A DNA stretch of 64,000 nt from an uncultured Mycoplasmatota bacterium (GTDB lineage Bacteria > Bacillota_I > Bacilli_A > RF39 > UBA660), in the NCBI GenBank assembly GCA_900548695.1, contig URLC01000003.1, positions 124,001 to 188,000 on the forward strand, given 5' to 3'. Under the pieces are notes generated by a model, which saw only the letters and a list, made by a program, of their open reading frames with translations, made no database searches and was not told the DNA's origin. The position numbers and the translations under genes are program-made. Shown here in pieces: positions 26,861 through 36,490 of this stretch. Numbering within the stretch: position 1 is the first letter of the stretch; each line of letters opens with the position of its first letter.

Positions 26861-28951
26861 TTAATTCCCTTCTTCTTGATTTTTTATTACTCTATTTTCA
26901 TCTGTTTGATCTTTCTTTAATAAATCAAAAACAATAATGTCATTGGATACATCCAATAGTTTATTTGCATATTCACTATTTTTCTTTATTTCTTCTTCAC
27001 TGATTGCTTCATCTGTTAATGATAGATATTCTTCTTTTTGACTGTTGTAGTAAACTTTATTGGTTAACCAGTTTCCATTAGGGAAGACAACGACATTTTT
27101 GTCTTTAATATCAAATATATCGTGTCCCAAAGCATACTCATTAGAATAGCCAAACATATTAGCCATAGTTGGTTCTACATCATACATACTCATTGCATCT
27201 GTATATTCTTTATTTAAGTCTGTTCCAGCCATATCTTTTGACCATATAATAAGCGGTACTTTTCGACCTAATTCATATTGGTATGAATCATATTCTTTAT
27301 AATTAGGATCATCTTTATCTAATGTGTCATCATTTTCTTTATCATAGTTATATAATCTATCATAGTCTTTTCTTGGAAGTCTAGCATCATGATCACCATA
27401 TATAATTACTACCGTATCTTCTAATAAACCGTTTTCATCTAGTTGTTTCATTAGCTCTCCAATCGCTCCATCAGCATAGTGAGCAGATTTTATGTAATTT
27501 CCTAATTTAGTCCCTTCCATATACGGATAGGTTACTTCTTCGGTTGTTCCATCTTCATTTGTTTTTGTTTCTTTCATATCTACAGGAAATTCACCATATT
27601 TATCTAATTCAGCAAATGGTGTATGGTTTGAAAGCATAATTAATAGTCCATACCATTTATCGTACTTTTCATCTATTTTTTTAATTTTTTCAACAGATTG
27701 ATCAAAGAAAGCATAGTCATTAATACCTAAACCTAAAGTGTTTTCTTTTGTGACATCATATTCTTCTTTACTATAGAATTTTTTATATCCTAAGCTTTCA
27801 TGCATCGAACGTCTATTCCAGAAATCACCATTATTTCCATGCATACTAAATGTATAATAACCTTGCTCTGCTAATAATTTTGGAGTTGCATTATAAGTTC
27901 TATTGGAATAAGAAACAAAAGCAGTTCCATTCTTAGTTGGCATTAAAGAAGTATTAAACATTAATTCTGAATCACTACTTGTACCAACACTTACTGGTGA
28001 ATAAAAATTAGAGAAAAACATTCCTTCATCGGCTAGACGATTCAAAGTTGGAGTCACGTCTTGACCATTAAAAGACATTTCCATTAAATTTTCCTGTAAA
28101 CTTTCACCGTGAATTACGATTACGTTTTTATCTTTAAAGATATTGGTATATTCGTTTTCTTTATGTTCTTCGCGATCATTAAAGTAATCTTTAAAGTTTT
28201 TCTTTGCCTTATCATACCCAAATAATGAATTTATTTGTGGTTGAATAGAAGCAATTACATCATTTGCTTGGTAAATATAAATACCATATTTCATAACTAT
28301 ATATTCTCTATTCCATTGTTTTACTAAACGAGACATATCCGTTGGAGTTAAAGTTAAAACAAATATGATTGCGATAACTGCTCCTACTCCGATAGTTTTT
28401 AATGTTTTCTTTTTTCTTTCTGATTTTATTTCAACTTTTTTATAGTAGTTTTTCTTTTTTAATTTAGAGTTGACACAAATTAAGATAACTGGTCCTAAAA
28501 TGTATAAAAAATCTTTAAAGTTAATTACTTGTTCAACTACAGCATCTCCTACATCACCAACATATTGAGTTAATGAAAGCATAGATACTGAAGCAAAGGA
28601 TGTGTAGTATGTATAATAGATAGAATTAATTAAACATATGGCAGTAAAAAATATACTAAATCCTAAGTAATAACCAAAGCGATTTTTAGATTTTACTAAG
28701 TATCCTAATCCTCCGACGATAATTATAATTGCTAAGTCAGCTAGAATTGGAGCAATCGCAAGATAATTTTCGACTGTATTGATACAGAAAATTCTTAACA
28801 TTGTGGAGTTTACTACACAGGTAATTACAAATGTTAAAAACAAAATGTTATTTTTTATATATTCACGAATTAAGTGCTCTTCTTTTACTTTTTTTAAATT
28901 CTTTTTTATTGTTCTAACGAATCTATTAAAACTGTTTTTTATATTTTTCAT
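26861..28951 (-). CDS. ltaS: Lipoteichoic acid synthase-family phosphoglycerol transferase
   Basis: 696 residues. Five membrane helices fill the first ~205, followed by an extracellular sulfatase-fold domain. Visible metal and catalytic residues are VIHGES (Glu283), SVGTSSDSE with the likely nucleophile Thr324, HGNNGDFWNR and YGDHDAR. LtaS moves glycerol phosphate from phosphatidylglycerol to the growing lipoteichoic acid chain on the outer membrane face. The length and domain order fit the family. A near-consensus promoter (28998-29026) drives it with the unknown gene at 26231. Confidence 0.93.
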   Translation of the reverse strand: MKNIKNSFNRFVRTIKKNLKKVKEEHLIREYIKNNILFLTFVITCVVNSTMLRIFCINTVENYLAIAPILADLAIIIIVGGLGYLVKSKNRFGYYLGFSIFFTAICLINSIYYTYYTSFASVSMLSLTQYVGDVGDAVVEQVINFKDFLYILGPVILICVNSKLKKKNYYKKVEIKSERKKKTLKTIGVGAVIAIIFVLTLTPTDMSRLVKQWNREYIVMKYGIYIYQANDVIASIQPQINSLFGYDKAKKNFKDYFNDREEHKENEYTNIFKDKNVIVIHGESLQENLMEMSFNGQDVTPTLNRLADEGMFFSNFYSPVSVGTSSDSELMFNTSLMPTKNGTAFVSYSNRTYNATPKLLAEQGYYTFSMHGNNGDFWNRRSMHESLGYKKFYSKEEYDVTKENTLGLGINDYAFFDQSVEKIKKIDEKYDKWYGLLIMLSNHTPFAELDKYGEFPVDMKETKTNEDGTTEEVTYPYMEGTKLGNYIKSAHYADGAIGELMKQLDENGLLEDTVVIIYGDHDARLPRKDYDRLYNYDKENDDTLDKDDPNYKEYDSYQYELGRKVPLIIWSKDMAGTDLNKEYTDAMSMYDVEPTMANMFGYSNEYALGHDIFDIKDKNVVVFPNGNWLTNKVYYNSQKEEYLSLTDEAISEEEIKKNSEYANKLLDVSNDIIVFDLLKKDQTDENRVIKNQEEGN

Positions 28952-28997
28952 TCTTCTACCTCGCTTTGTCTTTTCTATCTCGAACTTTGCTTATTAC

Positions 28998-29026
28998 ATT
29001 ATAGCATTATTAGTTTGTTTTTTCAA
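28998..29026 (-). promoter_or_regulatory. Promoter of ltaS
   Basis: TTGAAA, 17-base spacer, TATAAT on the minus strand. Near-consensus sigma-A type, 46 bases before the ltaS start. Confidence 0.85.
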
Positions 29027-29034
29027 TTATTTCA

Positions 29035-29068
29035 CAAAAAAAGAAATGCTTATTTAGTCAATAGCATT
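29035..29068 (-). terminator. Terminator of the GGDEF-YihY unit
   Basis: AATGCT / AGCATT arms with a 12-base loop holding most of the stop codon, then a long T tract on the minus strand. The short stem makes it moderate. Confidence 0.65.
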
Positions 29069-29892
29069 CCTGTTCTTTCGATATCTTCTTCTTTGGTATT
29101 ACCGGCATTAATAGCCATACCGAAGACAAAAATATATGATAAAATATATATCCAAAGTAGTAAAATAATAATATTAGAGATATTTCCATAGAATAAATCA
29201 TATTTGGAAAAACTACCAATATAAAAAGTATATATTTCCGTTGCTATAATCCAACTTATTGTTGTGAATAAAGCTCCTTTCGTAGTTGTTTTACTTCTTA
29301 TTTTTTTATCTGGCGCAACAACATAAAGTAGTTTTATATTAAAATATACTACTAAAATTGATAATGGATATTTGATAATTTGATAAATATGATATAAAAA
29401 GTCTATAAAACTCTGATTTTTAGATGTTTCTCTTAAGAGTCCAAAAATAGTATCTCCACATACTGGTACTAATATTAAAAATAAGAAAATGCCAACCAAG
29501 ATAAAGGTCATTCCTACTGCTTTTAATCTTCTTTTTATCACGTTGTCTGATTTTATTTTATATATTTCGTTGGAAGTAATAATCATAGAATGTGGACCAT
29601 TTGATGCCAAAACGAAAGCTGAAAAAAAGAAGACAAAAATATTAAAATTTAATGCCTGATTAGCAACTGTATTGAGTAATAGTTCCGAAACAGAACCAGG
29701 CAGTGCAGATAATAAATATTCATCTAGTGCCTCTATTGGTATAGAAAATTTAGAGAAAATAGCACCAATCAAAGCTATTATAGGAATAATTGAAAGGACA
29801 AAGAAAAAAGCAAGTTGTCCAGGCAACACTCTCATTTCAGGTTTCGTAATGATTGAAAGTACTTTTTTAAATGCACCTGTTACTCGCTCCAT
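29050..29892 (-). CDS. YihY/BrkB-family membrane protein
   Basis: About 280 residues with six membrane helices. LPGQLAFFFVLSIIPIIALIG near the N-terminus and the ASNGPHSMI motif near 100 identify the YihY/virulence factor BrkB family. It was once misnamed ribonuclease BN; the true function is not settled, and transport of an envelope precursor has been suggested. ATG 29892 is preferred since AAAAGGG lies 9 bases before it; the in-frame ATG at 29901 overlaps that site. It starts 14 bases after the GGDEF gene and is the last gene of that unit. Confidence 0.88.
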   Translation of the reverse strand: MERVTGAFKKVLSIITKPEMRVLPGQLAFFFVLSIIPIIALIGAIFSKFSIPIEALDEYLLSALPGSVSELLLNTVANQALNFNIFVFFFSAFVLASNGPHSMIITSNEIYKIKSDNVIKRRLKAVGMTFILVGIFLFLILVPVCGDTIFGLLRETSKNQSFIDFLYHIYQIIKYPLSILVVYFNIKLLYVVAPDKKIRSKTTTKGALFTTISWIIATEIYTFYIGSFSKYDLFYGNISNIIILLLWIYILSYIFVFGMAINAGNTKEEDIERTGMLLTK

Positions 29893-29906
29893 TTTCTTCA
29901 TCCCTT

Positions 29907-31946
29907 TTACTTCATTTCTTCTTTTGCTGTTATCATTTCTAATGTTGCTTCATTAATTGCATCATCTAATGTTTTAATTTCATCAGTAATCATGCTATAA
30001 CCTATCGCAGCACCAAACTCGTGTGGTAAGTTTTTCATTTCTTTATTTAGTTTTTTAACATAGGTTGAAACTTGTCTTTCACTATAACCAACTAGATAGA
30101 TTAAGAATTCATTACCGTCAGTACGAATTACTTCACTGTTTTCTAATTGGGTATTTACTAAGATTCCAGCTGCTTTGATGATTAAATCATCGCCCTCTTC
30201 GTGACCATAGTTATCATTAATGTATTTAACATTATTTAAATCAACCATAACAATGGCTTGTGGAAATACTTTTGATTCTTCCCATTCTGGCATTTTAGCA
30301 TTTAAATAATTTCTATTTTTTAATGATGTTAACATATCAGTATACTTGTGTCTATCACTAGCTTTTACTTTTTTAATTTGGTTTTTCTTCTTAATAATTA
30401 TATAAGCTACTAATAAGACAATTAATGGTATAAAGATAATTGTTAAAACAATTGTATATACTTGTTCAAAAGTTGAGTCTTCTAAGATAGAAGCATGTAG
30501 ATTGGTAATACCACTATTTCTATAATTGTAGTAAGAATTTGTATTTATAATGTAATTGAATAAATCATAAAAAGCTTCATTATTATCTTTTACCATAAAC
30601 TTATAATCATTCATCATTGTATCAGTATATAATAATTTTAACTTTTTAAACTCTTTATTTTGATAGTGAGTATAAATTTCTTGATCTATAACAATTAATC
30701 TATCTTCACTATTTTTTACTAATTCTTCAATTGTTTTATAAGTTTTTATTTTTGCTTTAGAATTATTAGAAAAATAATTATATAACGAATCGTTTTCTAG
30801 CATAGCTATTTCTTCATTTTTCATACTTTCGAATGAAGTTACGATATGGTTATCCTCTTCTTTTCCTAAAACAACATATCGTTCAATAAAAGTTGATAGC
30901 GTTGATTTATATTTTTCATTATTATAGTTATAGTAATCAAAATATAAATCTATTTCACCTTTATCGATGGCCTTTTCCAAATCTTTTACTGTTTTATATT
31001 CTTTGTATTTAAAGTTAATTCCAGATAATCTTGCTACCCTATCGACATACTCTCCAGCAATACCAGCTACTTTTCCATTTACTTGTTGTTCGTATGGAGG
31101 ATTTTCTACATATCCATACGTATAGTTTTTAGAAATTAATTCTGCTTTTGTTTTCGCATCTAACGTATTTGCTTCTAAGTAGTAATTTAGGTAAGCATCA
31201 TTATATTCTTTTACGTATTTAGTTTGTTTCCACTTATTATAATATTTGGTTACAATCTTATTTAATTTATCATTATCTTTACTTAGCGTTAAAACTATTT
31301 GTTTTTGCATTTCAGTAAAGAAGTAGTTTATTGAATATTTGTCTTTTTCGATTGTATAATTTAGATACATGATGTTAGGTACGATAATCATATCTACTTC
31401 ATCTTTATCTAAAGCGCTATATAAAGATTCAATACTATCATAATTTTTATATGATAAGTTATTTCCACTTTTTAAATAGTAACTAATTTCTTTAGAGTCA
31501 TCTTTAAACACTCCAAATGTTATATTCTTAAAGTCTTTAATACTATTAAATCTTTGATAAGTCTTACCAATAGCAACATAATTATCATTAAATAATGGTA
31601 AGTCTTTATCACTTAATTTTTTATCATTATCTAAAATTCTAATTTGAAAACTATCCGTTGAAGGTTTTGATTCTTTTAAATAAGGAATTTTATTAAACTC
31701 TAAGCCAACATTTTCTTCAAAGTCATCTAAAAAGTTAAAGATTACCCCTTCACCATTTAAACCATATAAAGGATAATCATTTACCACTTCAAAATCATAG
31801 GTTTGATCAGCATTATCTTGTACCCAACGTTTTTCACTTACCGTTAGTGTTGTTGTTTTATCTTCTTTATTATAATATCTATAAACAAAAACAAAGGTTA
31901 ATGCTGCAATTAAAATAGGAACTATAATTAATAATTTCTTTTTCAT
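29907..31946 (-). CDS. Membrane sensor with tandem solute-binding domains and a degenerate GGDEF domain
   Basis: 679 residues. An N-terminal signal anchor (~4-22) is followed by two extracytoplasmic SBP_bac_3-like solute-binding domains (~35-250 and ~270-480; YVENPPYEQQVNGKVAGIAG opens the second). One membrane helix (~500-522) leads to a cytoplasmic GGDEF domain (~545-679: DMLTSLKNRNYLN, VDLNNVKYINDNYGHEEGD). The signature reads TDGNEF instead of GGDEF, and the RxxD inhibitory site is absent (QLEN in its place). Ligand-sensing by the first part is expected from BvgS-type sensors. Whether it makes cyclic di-GMP is doubtful. The start overlaps the 31946 gene's stop (TAATG). Confidence 0.88.
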   Translation of the reverse strand: MKKKLLIIVPILIAALTFVFVYRYYNKEDKTTTLTVSEKRWVQDNADQTYDFEVVNDYPLYGLNGEGVIFNFLDDFEENVGLEFNKIPYLKESKPSTDSFQIRILDNDKKLSDKDLPLFNDNYVAIGKTYQRFNSIKDFKNITFGVFKDDSKEISYYLKSGNNLSYKNYDSIESLYSALDKDEVDMIIVPNIMYLNYTIEKDKYSINYFFTEMQKQIVLTLSKDNDKLNKIVTKYYNKWKQTKYVKEYNDAYLNYYLEANTLDAKTKAELISKNYTYGYVENPPYEQQVNGKVAGIAGEYVDRVARLSGINFKYKEYKTVKDLEKAIDKGEIDLYFDYYNYNNEKYKSTLSTFIERYVVLGKEEDNHIVTSFESMKNEEIAMLENDSLYNYFSNNSKAKIKTYKTIEELVKNSEDRLIVIDQEIYTHYQNKEFKKLKLLYTDTMMNDYKFMVKDNNEAFYDLFNYIINTNSYYNYRNSGITNLHASILEDSTFEQVYTIVLTIIFIPLIVLLVAYIIIKKKNQIKKVKASDRHKYTDMLTSLKNRNYLNAKMPEWEESKVFPQAIVMVDLNNVKYINDNYGHEEGDDLIIKAAGILVNTQLENSEVIRTDGNEFLIYLVGYSERQVSTYVKKLNKEMKNLPHEFGAAIGYSMITDEIKTLDDAINEATLEMITAKEEMK

Positions 31947-32407
31947 TATTCTGCTCCTCTATCTTTTGTCCAGGAAAATTCATCTTTTGCATGATGCTTA
32001 TATCCTATAATTGGAAAATTTTTTGCATCCGTTTCCTTTTTTATGAAGACTTGAACGTCATAGAATTTTTTTTCGTCGCTTTTTAGAGTCTCTGAGATTT
32101 TAGTGGTTAGGTTTTTAGCAGTATCTACTGAAGTGTCATCTTGAACAGTAATAATTACTTCAATTATTTTACCACTAACATTAACTGAAACTGATTTTGT
32201 TGCTGCATCTTCTTTTACAGCATTTTCAATACTTTCTTTTCTAGCTTTCGTTATTTCTACTTCTTCAATGCCATCTAGACGGTTTCCATAAATTGCTTTT
32301 CCTTCTGCTGGAAAGAAAATCATTTTCACTTGAAAAGCTAAGAACACTAATATTAAGAATATTCCTATTGCTATAATTATAAATTTATTTTTTCTTATAA
32401 AACTCAT
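31946..32407 (-). CDS. Single-pass membrane protein, unknown function
   Basis: 153 residues. One helix (~9-29) without a lipobox is followed by ~120 extracytoplasmic residues. A strand pattern SVSVNVSGKIIEVIITVQ, a helix (DTAKNLTTKISETLKS) and YDVQVFIKK suggest a compact alpha/beta fold. I recognise no family. It is first in the unit with the GGDEF sensor and YihY, overlaps the sensor by 1 base, and so may act with it (inference). The nearest ribosome-site candidate (AGGATG) is 12 bases from ATG, which is long. Confidence 0.65.
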   Translation of the reverse strand: MSFIRKNKFIIIAIGIFLILVFLAFQVKMIFFPAEGKAIYGNRLDGIEEVEITKARKESIENAVKEDAATKSVSVNVSGKIIEVIITVQDDTSVDTAKNLTTKISETLKSDEKKFYDVQVFIKKETDAKNFPIIGYKHHAKDEFSWTKDRGAE

Positions 32408-32432
32408 TTTATTATCACATCCTAGTATTATT

Positions 32433-32461
32433 ATTATACACTATGTATTTTGCTTTTTCAA
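32433..32461 (-). promoter_or_regulatory. Promoter of the sensor-YihY unit
   Basis: TTGAAA, 17 bases, TATAAT on the minus strand. It begins right beside the gatB stop codon; no gatB terminator is visible, so read-through from gatCAB is also possible. Confidence 0.82.
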
Positions 32462-33886
32462 TTACTTGTTTAACTCTTCTATTAAAATATCCATGGCCAT
32501 CTTTGGATTTAATGTTCCCTTACTTTCTTTCATTACTTGCCCCATTAAATACTTAACGGCTCTATCTTTTCCAGCTTTGTAATCTGAAACACTCTCTGGA
32601 TTACTAGAGATAATTTTTTGAATCATTTCAGCTATTTTTTTATCATCAGTTATATTTTTTATACCTACTTCATCAATGATTTCAGCGATGCTTTTTTCTT
32701 CTTCCATTACTTTATCTAAGATATCTTTTAGATTTTTACTGGTTAAGCTACCCTCACTTATATTCTTTACTAATTCTTGGAATTTTTCTTGAGATAAGTT
32801 GGTTTTAGTAATTTCTGTTTCATTTTTATTTAAATAAGCAGAAATATCACCTAATAGTAAGTTGCTTGCTGTTTTAAAATCCATATCTTGTTCTAAAAAT
32901 TCATTGAAGTAATCACTCAAACTACGATTTTGAACTAGTTTCTTGGCATTTATCTCACTAATTCCAAGTTCTTGATATTTTTCTCTTCTTTCATCTGGTA
33001 ACATAGGAATTGTTTTTCTAACACTTTCGATTTGATCTTCAGTTAGATAAATATATGGAATATCTGGTTCTGGAAAGTAGCGATAATCATTCCCGGTTTC
33101 TTTCACACGCATTAAAACTGTATCATTTAATTTATCATCAAAACGTCTTGTTTGTGGTAAGAAAGTTTCTCCATTATCATATAGTTTACTTTGACGCTCT
33201 ATTTCTTTTTCAATACCTAATTTTACATTTGATATTGAACCGATATTTTTTATTTCAGTTTTTGTTCCAAAGGCATCTTTTACATTTTTTCTAATTGAAA
33301 CATTGGCATCGGCTCTCATCGAACCTTCCTCCATTTTACAATCTGAAATATCACTATAAAATAATAATTCTTTTAATTTTTCTAGGTATAATTTTGCTTC
33401 TTCTCCACTTTCCATACATGGTTTTGTAACAATTTCTATTAGTGGTACACCGGCACGATTAAAGTCTAGTAAAGTTTTTGTTCCGCGATGAGTACTTTTA
33501 CAAGTGTCTTCTTCAATATGCATTTCTTCTATACCAATTTTTTTCTTTTGGCCATTTACTTCAATTTCAACATAGCCGTCATAGCCAATTGGTGTTTCAG
33601 CCTGAGTAATTTGATAATTTTTTGGATTATCTGGGTAGAAGTAATTTTTACGATCGAAGTGCATTTTAGTTCTTATTTTACAGTTTAAGATTAAAGCTGC
33701 TTTGATTGCTAAATTGATTACTTCTTTATTGATTGTTGGTAGAGTTCCTGGATAACCTAAATCAACGACATTGGTTAAAGAGTTAGCCATTTGTCCATAA
33801 CCATTTTTACTATTTGAAAATATCTTGGTATTTGTTTTTAATTCACAGTGAACTTCAATCCCAATCGTTGGTATGTAGTTAGACAT
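32462..33886 (-). CDS. gatB: Aspartyl/glutamyl-tRNA amidotransferase subunit B
   Basis: 474 residues, the full family length. The cradle domain shows IPTIGIEVHCELKTNTKIFS, YPGTLPTIN, FDRKNYFYPDNPKNYQI and the EGSMRADANVSI block. The C-terminal YqeY-like tail (~320-474) binds tRNA. With GatA and GatC it converts Glu-tRNA(Gln), and in many bacteria Asp-tRNA(Asn), to the amidated form. ATG 33886 is chosen since AAAGGA is 8 bases away; ATG 33895 would abut that site. It overlaps gatA by 8 bases. Confidence 0.96.
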   Translation of the reverse strand: MSNYIPTIGIEVHCELKTNTKIFSNSKNGYGQMANSLTNVVDLGYPGTLPTINKEVINLAIKAALILNCKIRTKMHFDRKNYFYPDNPKNYQITQAETPIGYDGYVEIEVNGQKKKIGIEEMHIEEDTCKSTHRGTKTLLDFNRAGVPLIEIVTKPCMESGEEAKLYLEKLKELLFYSDISDCKMEEGSMRADANVSIRKNVKDAFGTKTEIKNIGSISNVKLGIEKEIERQSKLYDNGETFLPQTRRFDDKLNDTVLMRVKETGNDYRYFPEPDIPYIYLTEDQIESVRKTIPMLPDERREKYQELGISEINAKKLVQNRSLSDYFNEFLEQDMDFKTASNLLLGDISAYLNKNETEITKTNLSQEKFQELVKNISEGSLTSKNLKDILDKVMEEEKSIAEIIDEVGIKNITDDKKIAEMIQKIISSNPESVSDYKAGKDRAVKYLMGQVMKESKGTLNPKMAMDILIEELNK

Positions 33887-35339
33887 TTTCATCATCCTTT
33901 CTTGGAACTAAGTCCAAATTTAATTTTTTTTCAATAAAGCTTGCTAATTGATAGATGGTTTTTTCATTAAAGCTATTAGCAATTATATGCAGCCCAATTG
34001 GCATATTATCAGAACCAAAACCAATTGGAAGAGAAAGACCTGGAAGACCTGCCATATTTACAGGAATCACTAAAACATCATCCATAAAACTCTTGGATGG
34101 ATCATCCATTGAATCAGTTAAGTTATAAGCAGTTGTAGTAGTGGTTGGTCCGATAATTAAATCATAGTCTTTGAATACTCTATCAAATTCTTTTTTCATG
34201 GCATCTCGAATAGATAAGGCTTTATTATAATAGATCTTAGCATTATCACCACTCAATAGATAAGAACCAATCATTATTCTTCTTTTTACTTCTTTACCAA
34301 AACCTTCTTTTCTAGTTTCTAGATACAAATTTTCAATATCTTTAGGATTTTTTATAGTAAATCCATAGCGTATTCCATCAAATCTAGCTAAGTTAGAACT
34401 GGCTTCACCCATTGCAATTATTTGATATAAAGTCACAGCTTTATCTAAGTATTTCATATCAATGTAGTCTACTTTAGCACCAGCATCCTCTAGCAATTTT
34501 ATAACTTTTTTAACTTCTTTTCGAATTTCTTCTGTTACTATTTCACTCATAAAGTAATTAGGAATCGCTACTTTCATATTGGTAATATCTTGACCAATTA
34601 ATCTAGTAAAGTCTTCACTTTCTTGGCTTGCCGATGTTAAATCTTTTTCATCTTCACCGACGATAGCGTTTAGTAAAAGGGCATTTTCGTAAACGTTTTT
34701 AGTCATTGGGCCAATTTGGTCTAAGCTAGATGCGAAAGCTACTAGACCATAGCGTGATACTCTACCATAAGTCGGCTTCATCCCTACAATTCCTGTGTAA
34801 CTAGCAGGTTGACGAATACTTCCGCCGGTATCGGTTCCTAAAGCAAATAAGACATCTCTTGCTGCGATAGTGGTAGCACTTCCACCAGATGAACCTCCAG
34901 ATATTTTTTCTTTATTCCAAGGGTTTTTAGGCGCACCAAAATAACTAGTTCTACTACTAGAACCCATAGCAAACTCATCCATATTGGTTTTTCCAATCAC
35001 AATCATATCTTTGGCTTTTAGTTTTTCTACTACAGTAGCATCATAAATCGGAGTAAAATTTTCCAAAATATGAGATGCACAAGTTGTTAATAAGTCTTTA
35101 GTTACTATATTATCTTTTATAGCAATAGGCAGTCCAAATAGTAAATTATCTCCTATTTCTTTTTCTTCTAAAGCTTTGGCTTTTCTTAAAGCATCTTCTT
35201 TATTTAAAGTAATGTAAGCATTTAATTCCTGATTTTTTTCGATATTTTCAAAAGCTTCTCTAACTAAATCCACTGGCTTAATTTCTTTATTTTTTAGTGC
35301 TTCATGAATTTCTGTGATACTTTTATCTAAATAGCGCAT
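33879..35339 (-). CDS. gatA: Aspartyl/glutamyl-tRNA amidotransferase subunit A
   Basis: About 486 residues, an amidase-signature enzyme that frees ammonia from glutamine for GatB. The Ser-cisSer-Lys triad is visible: Lys75 in PIAIKDNI, the central Ser in SGGSSGGSATT, and the nucleophile in GTDTGGSIRQPA. ATG 35339 follows GAGGAGG with proper spacing; a GTG five codons upstream overlaps that site and is not used. It starts 1 base after gatC ends. Confidence 0.96.
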   Translation of the reverse strand: MRYLDKSITEIHEALKNKEIKPVDLVREAFENIEKNQELNAYITLNKEDALRKAKALEEKEIGDNLLFGLPIAIKDNIVTKDLLTTCASHILENFTPIYDATVVEKLKAKDMIVIGKTNMDEFAMGSSSRTSYFGAPKNPWNKEKISGGSSGGSATTIAARDVLFALGTDTGGSIRQPASYTGIVGMKPTYGRVSRYGLVAFASSLDQIGPMTKNVYENALLLNAIVGEDEKDLTSASQESEDFTRLIGQDITNMKVAIPNYFMSEIVTEEIRKEVKKVIKLLEDAGAKVDYIDMKYLDKAVTLYQIIAMGEASSNLARFDGIRYGFTIKNPKDIENLYLETRKEGFGKEVKRRIMIGSYLLSGDNAKIYYNKALSIRDAMKKEFDRVFKDYDLIIGPTTTTTAYNLTDSMDDPSKSFMDDVLVIPVNMAGLPGLSLPIGFGSDNMPIGLHIIANSFNEKTIYQLASFIEKKLNLDLVPRKDDENV

Positions 35340-35340
35340 A

Positions 35341-35643
35341 CTAAGCCTCCTCACTAATTACAATTGGTACTTCTACATAGTTTCCACTATGTCTTGGAAC
35401 ATTTTTTAAAATTTCTTTAGGATTTAACATCTCTCCTGGTTCATCTTCTCTTAATATAGAGCTTTTACTCCATGGTGCTATCATTTGTTCTTCATCACAA
35501 TCAGTTACTTCTTTTATTTTATCAACATCATTTAAAAGTTTTTTTAATTCTATTTGATATTTTTCTATTTCTTCCTCATCTACTTTGATTCTAGCAAGAT
35601 GAGCAACACGTAATACTTCTTCTTTTGTTAGTCTTTCTTCCAC
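35341..35643 (-). CDS. gatC: Aspartyl/glutamyl-tRNA amidotransferase subunit C
   Basis: 100 residues, the small helper that clamps GatA to GatB. LRVAHLARIKVDEEEIEKY is the conserved N-terminal helix pair, and LREDEPGEMLNPKEIL with the C-terminal PRHSGNYVEVPIVI is typical. The start is GTG at 35643, behind AAAGGAGG. It heads the gatCAB operon under a good promoter. Confidence 0.95.
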   Translation of the reverse strand: MEERLTKEEVLRVAHLARIKVDEEEIEKYQIELKKLLNDVDKIKEVTDCDEEQMIAPWSKSSILREDEPGEMLNPKEILKNVPRHSGNYVEVPIVISEEA

Positions 35644-35669
35644 TGGGATTTCCTCCTTTAACTTTAGTT

Positions 35670-35698
35670 ATTATATCATGTATCACTTTAGATGTAAA
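35670..35698 (-). promoter_or_regulatory. Promoter of gatCAB
   Basis: TTTACA, 17-base spacer, TATAAT on the minus strand, 27 bases before the GTG start. Confidence 0.8.
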
Positions 35699-35716
35699 TT
35701 AATCAGTCTAGCAAAT

Positions 35717-35743
35717 AAAAAAGAATCTTTTTGATTCTTTTTT
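35717..35743 (-). terminator. Terminator after the OB-fold-like protein gene
   Basis: Perfect 11-bp stem AAAAAAGAATC / GATTCTTTTTT with a 5-base loop. Confidence 0.85.
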
Positions 35744-35746
35744 AGC

Positions 35747-36409
35747 TTATTTTATAAAGCAATTAATCATATTTACCGTATTAGGGGTAGTGTTTGTTTT
35801 TAAAGTAAAGTCTTTGATAGTACCAAGAATAGTTATTTCCATTTTCTCTTTTAACTGATTAAAGTCATATTTTTCATCCATAGGGCAATTTACTGTTAAA
35901 GTATAATCTCCAGCTTCATCTTTATATTCCAAAACTATGGTGTTATCTTTAATACTACTAATTTTACCAGTTATTTTTACAAATTCTTTTGCAAATTTTT
36001 CGGCAGTTTTTTCTGGGTTGTTGCGAAATTCAATAGCTAAATCTAAAACTGATATTGCGGTTGGTTCCACGGAATATGGCATAGTCCAAGGACCTATTTT
36101 CGTATCTTTTCTACCTTGTTCTTCATGATATTTTATTACTTTATAACCTAAACCATAGTAAATTTCTGTTCCACCATCGTGCAGAGTTTGAGTACGAATG
36201 GCAAAGTATGGACCTTTTTCATATTTTGAAACCATAACAACATCAATTGCGATGATAATAAATACAGCAATGATAATTACAAATAAACAATTTAATATTA
36301 TTTTTATTTTAGATTCTTTTTTTATTGCTGGTTCTCCTAGGTCAATTTCATTTATACCATACTTATCATAATCCGTGTATAAATCATATTCTCCGTGTTT
36401 TTTTCTCAT
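35747..36409 (-). CDS. Membrane-anchored protein with possible OB-fold domain, unknown function
   Basis: About 220 residues. A ~35-residue cytoplasmic part rich in Asp/Tyr/Lys precedes one helix (~38-60), then an outside region with an ETAEKFAKEFVKITGKISSI hinge. The last ~85 residues have the five-strand pattern of tRNA_anti-like OB folds (KITGKISSIKDNTIVLEY, MEITILGTIKDF). The OB assignment is tentative and the role unknown. ATG 36409 has GAGGGGG before it, better than the ATG seven codons upstream. It stands between ligA and gatC with its own terminator. Confidence 0.65.
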   Translation of the reverse strand: MRKKHGEYDLYTDYDKYGINEIDLGEPAIKKESKIKIILNCLFVIIIAVFIIIAIDVVMVSKYEKGPYFAIRTQTLHDGGTEIYYGLGYKVIKYHEEQGRKDTKIGPWTMPYSVEPTAISVLDLAIEFRNNPEKTAEKFAKEFVKITGKISSIKDNTIVLEYKDEAGDYTLTVNCPMDEKYDFNQLKEKMEITILGTIKDFTLKTNTTPNTVNMINCFIK

Positions 36410-36463
36410 ATTTTCCCCCTCATTTTTCAAGGCATATTATAACACTATTTCGTTATTTTGTAA

Positions 36464-36490
36464 AGAAAAAACAGTAGTTCTAGCTACTGT
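36464..36490 (-). terminator. Terminator of ligA, overlapping the stop codon
   Basis: ACAGTAG / CTACTGT stem (36484-36490 with 36471-36477) and T tract on the minus strand. The TAG stop forms the inner end of the 5' arm. Confidence 0.8.
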
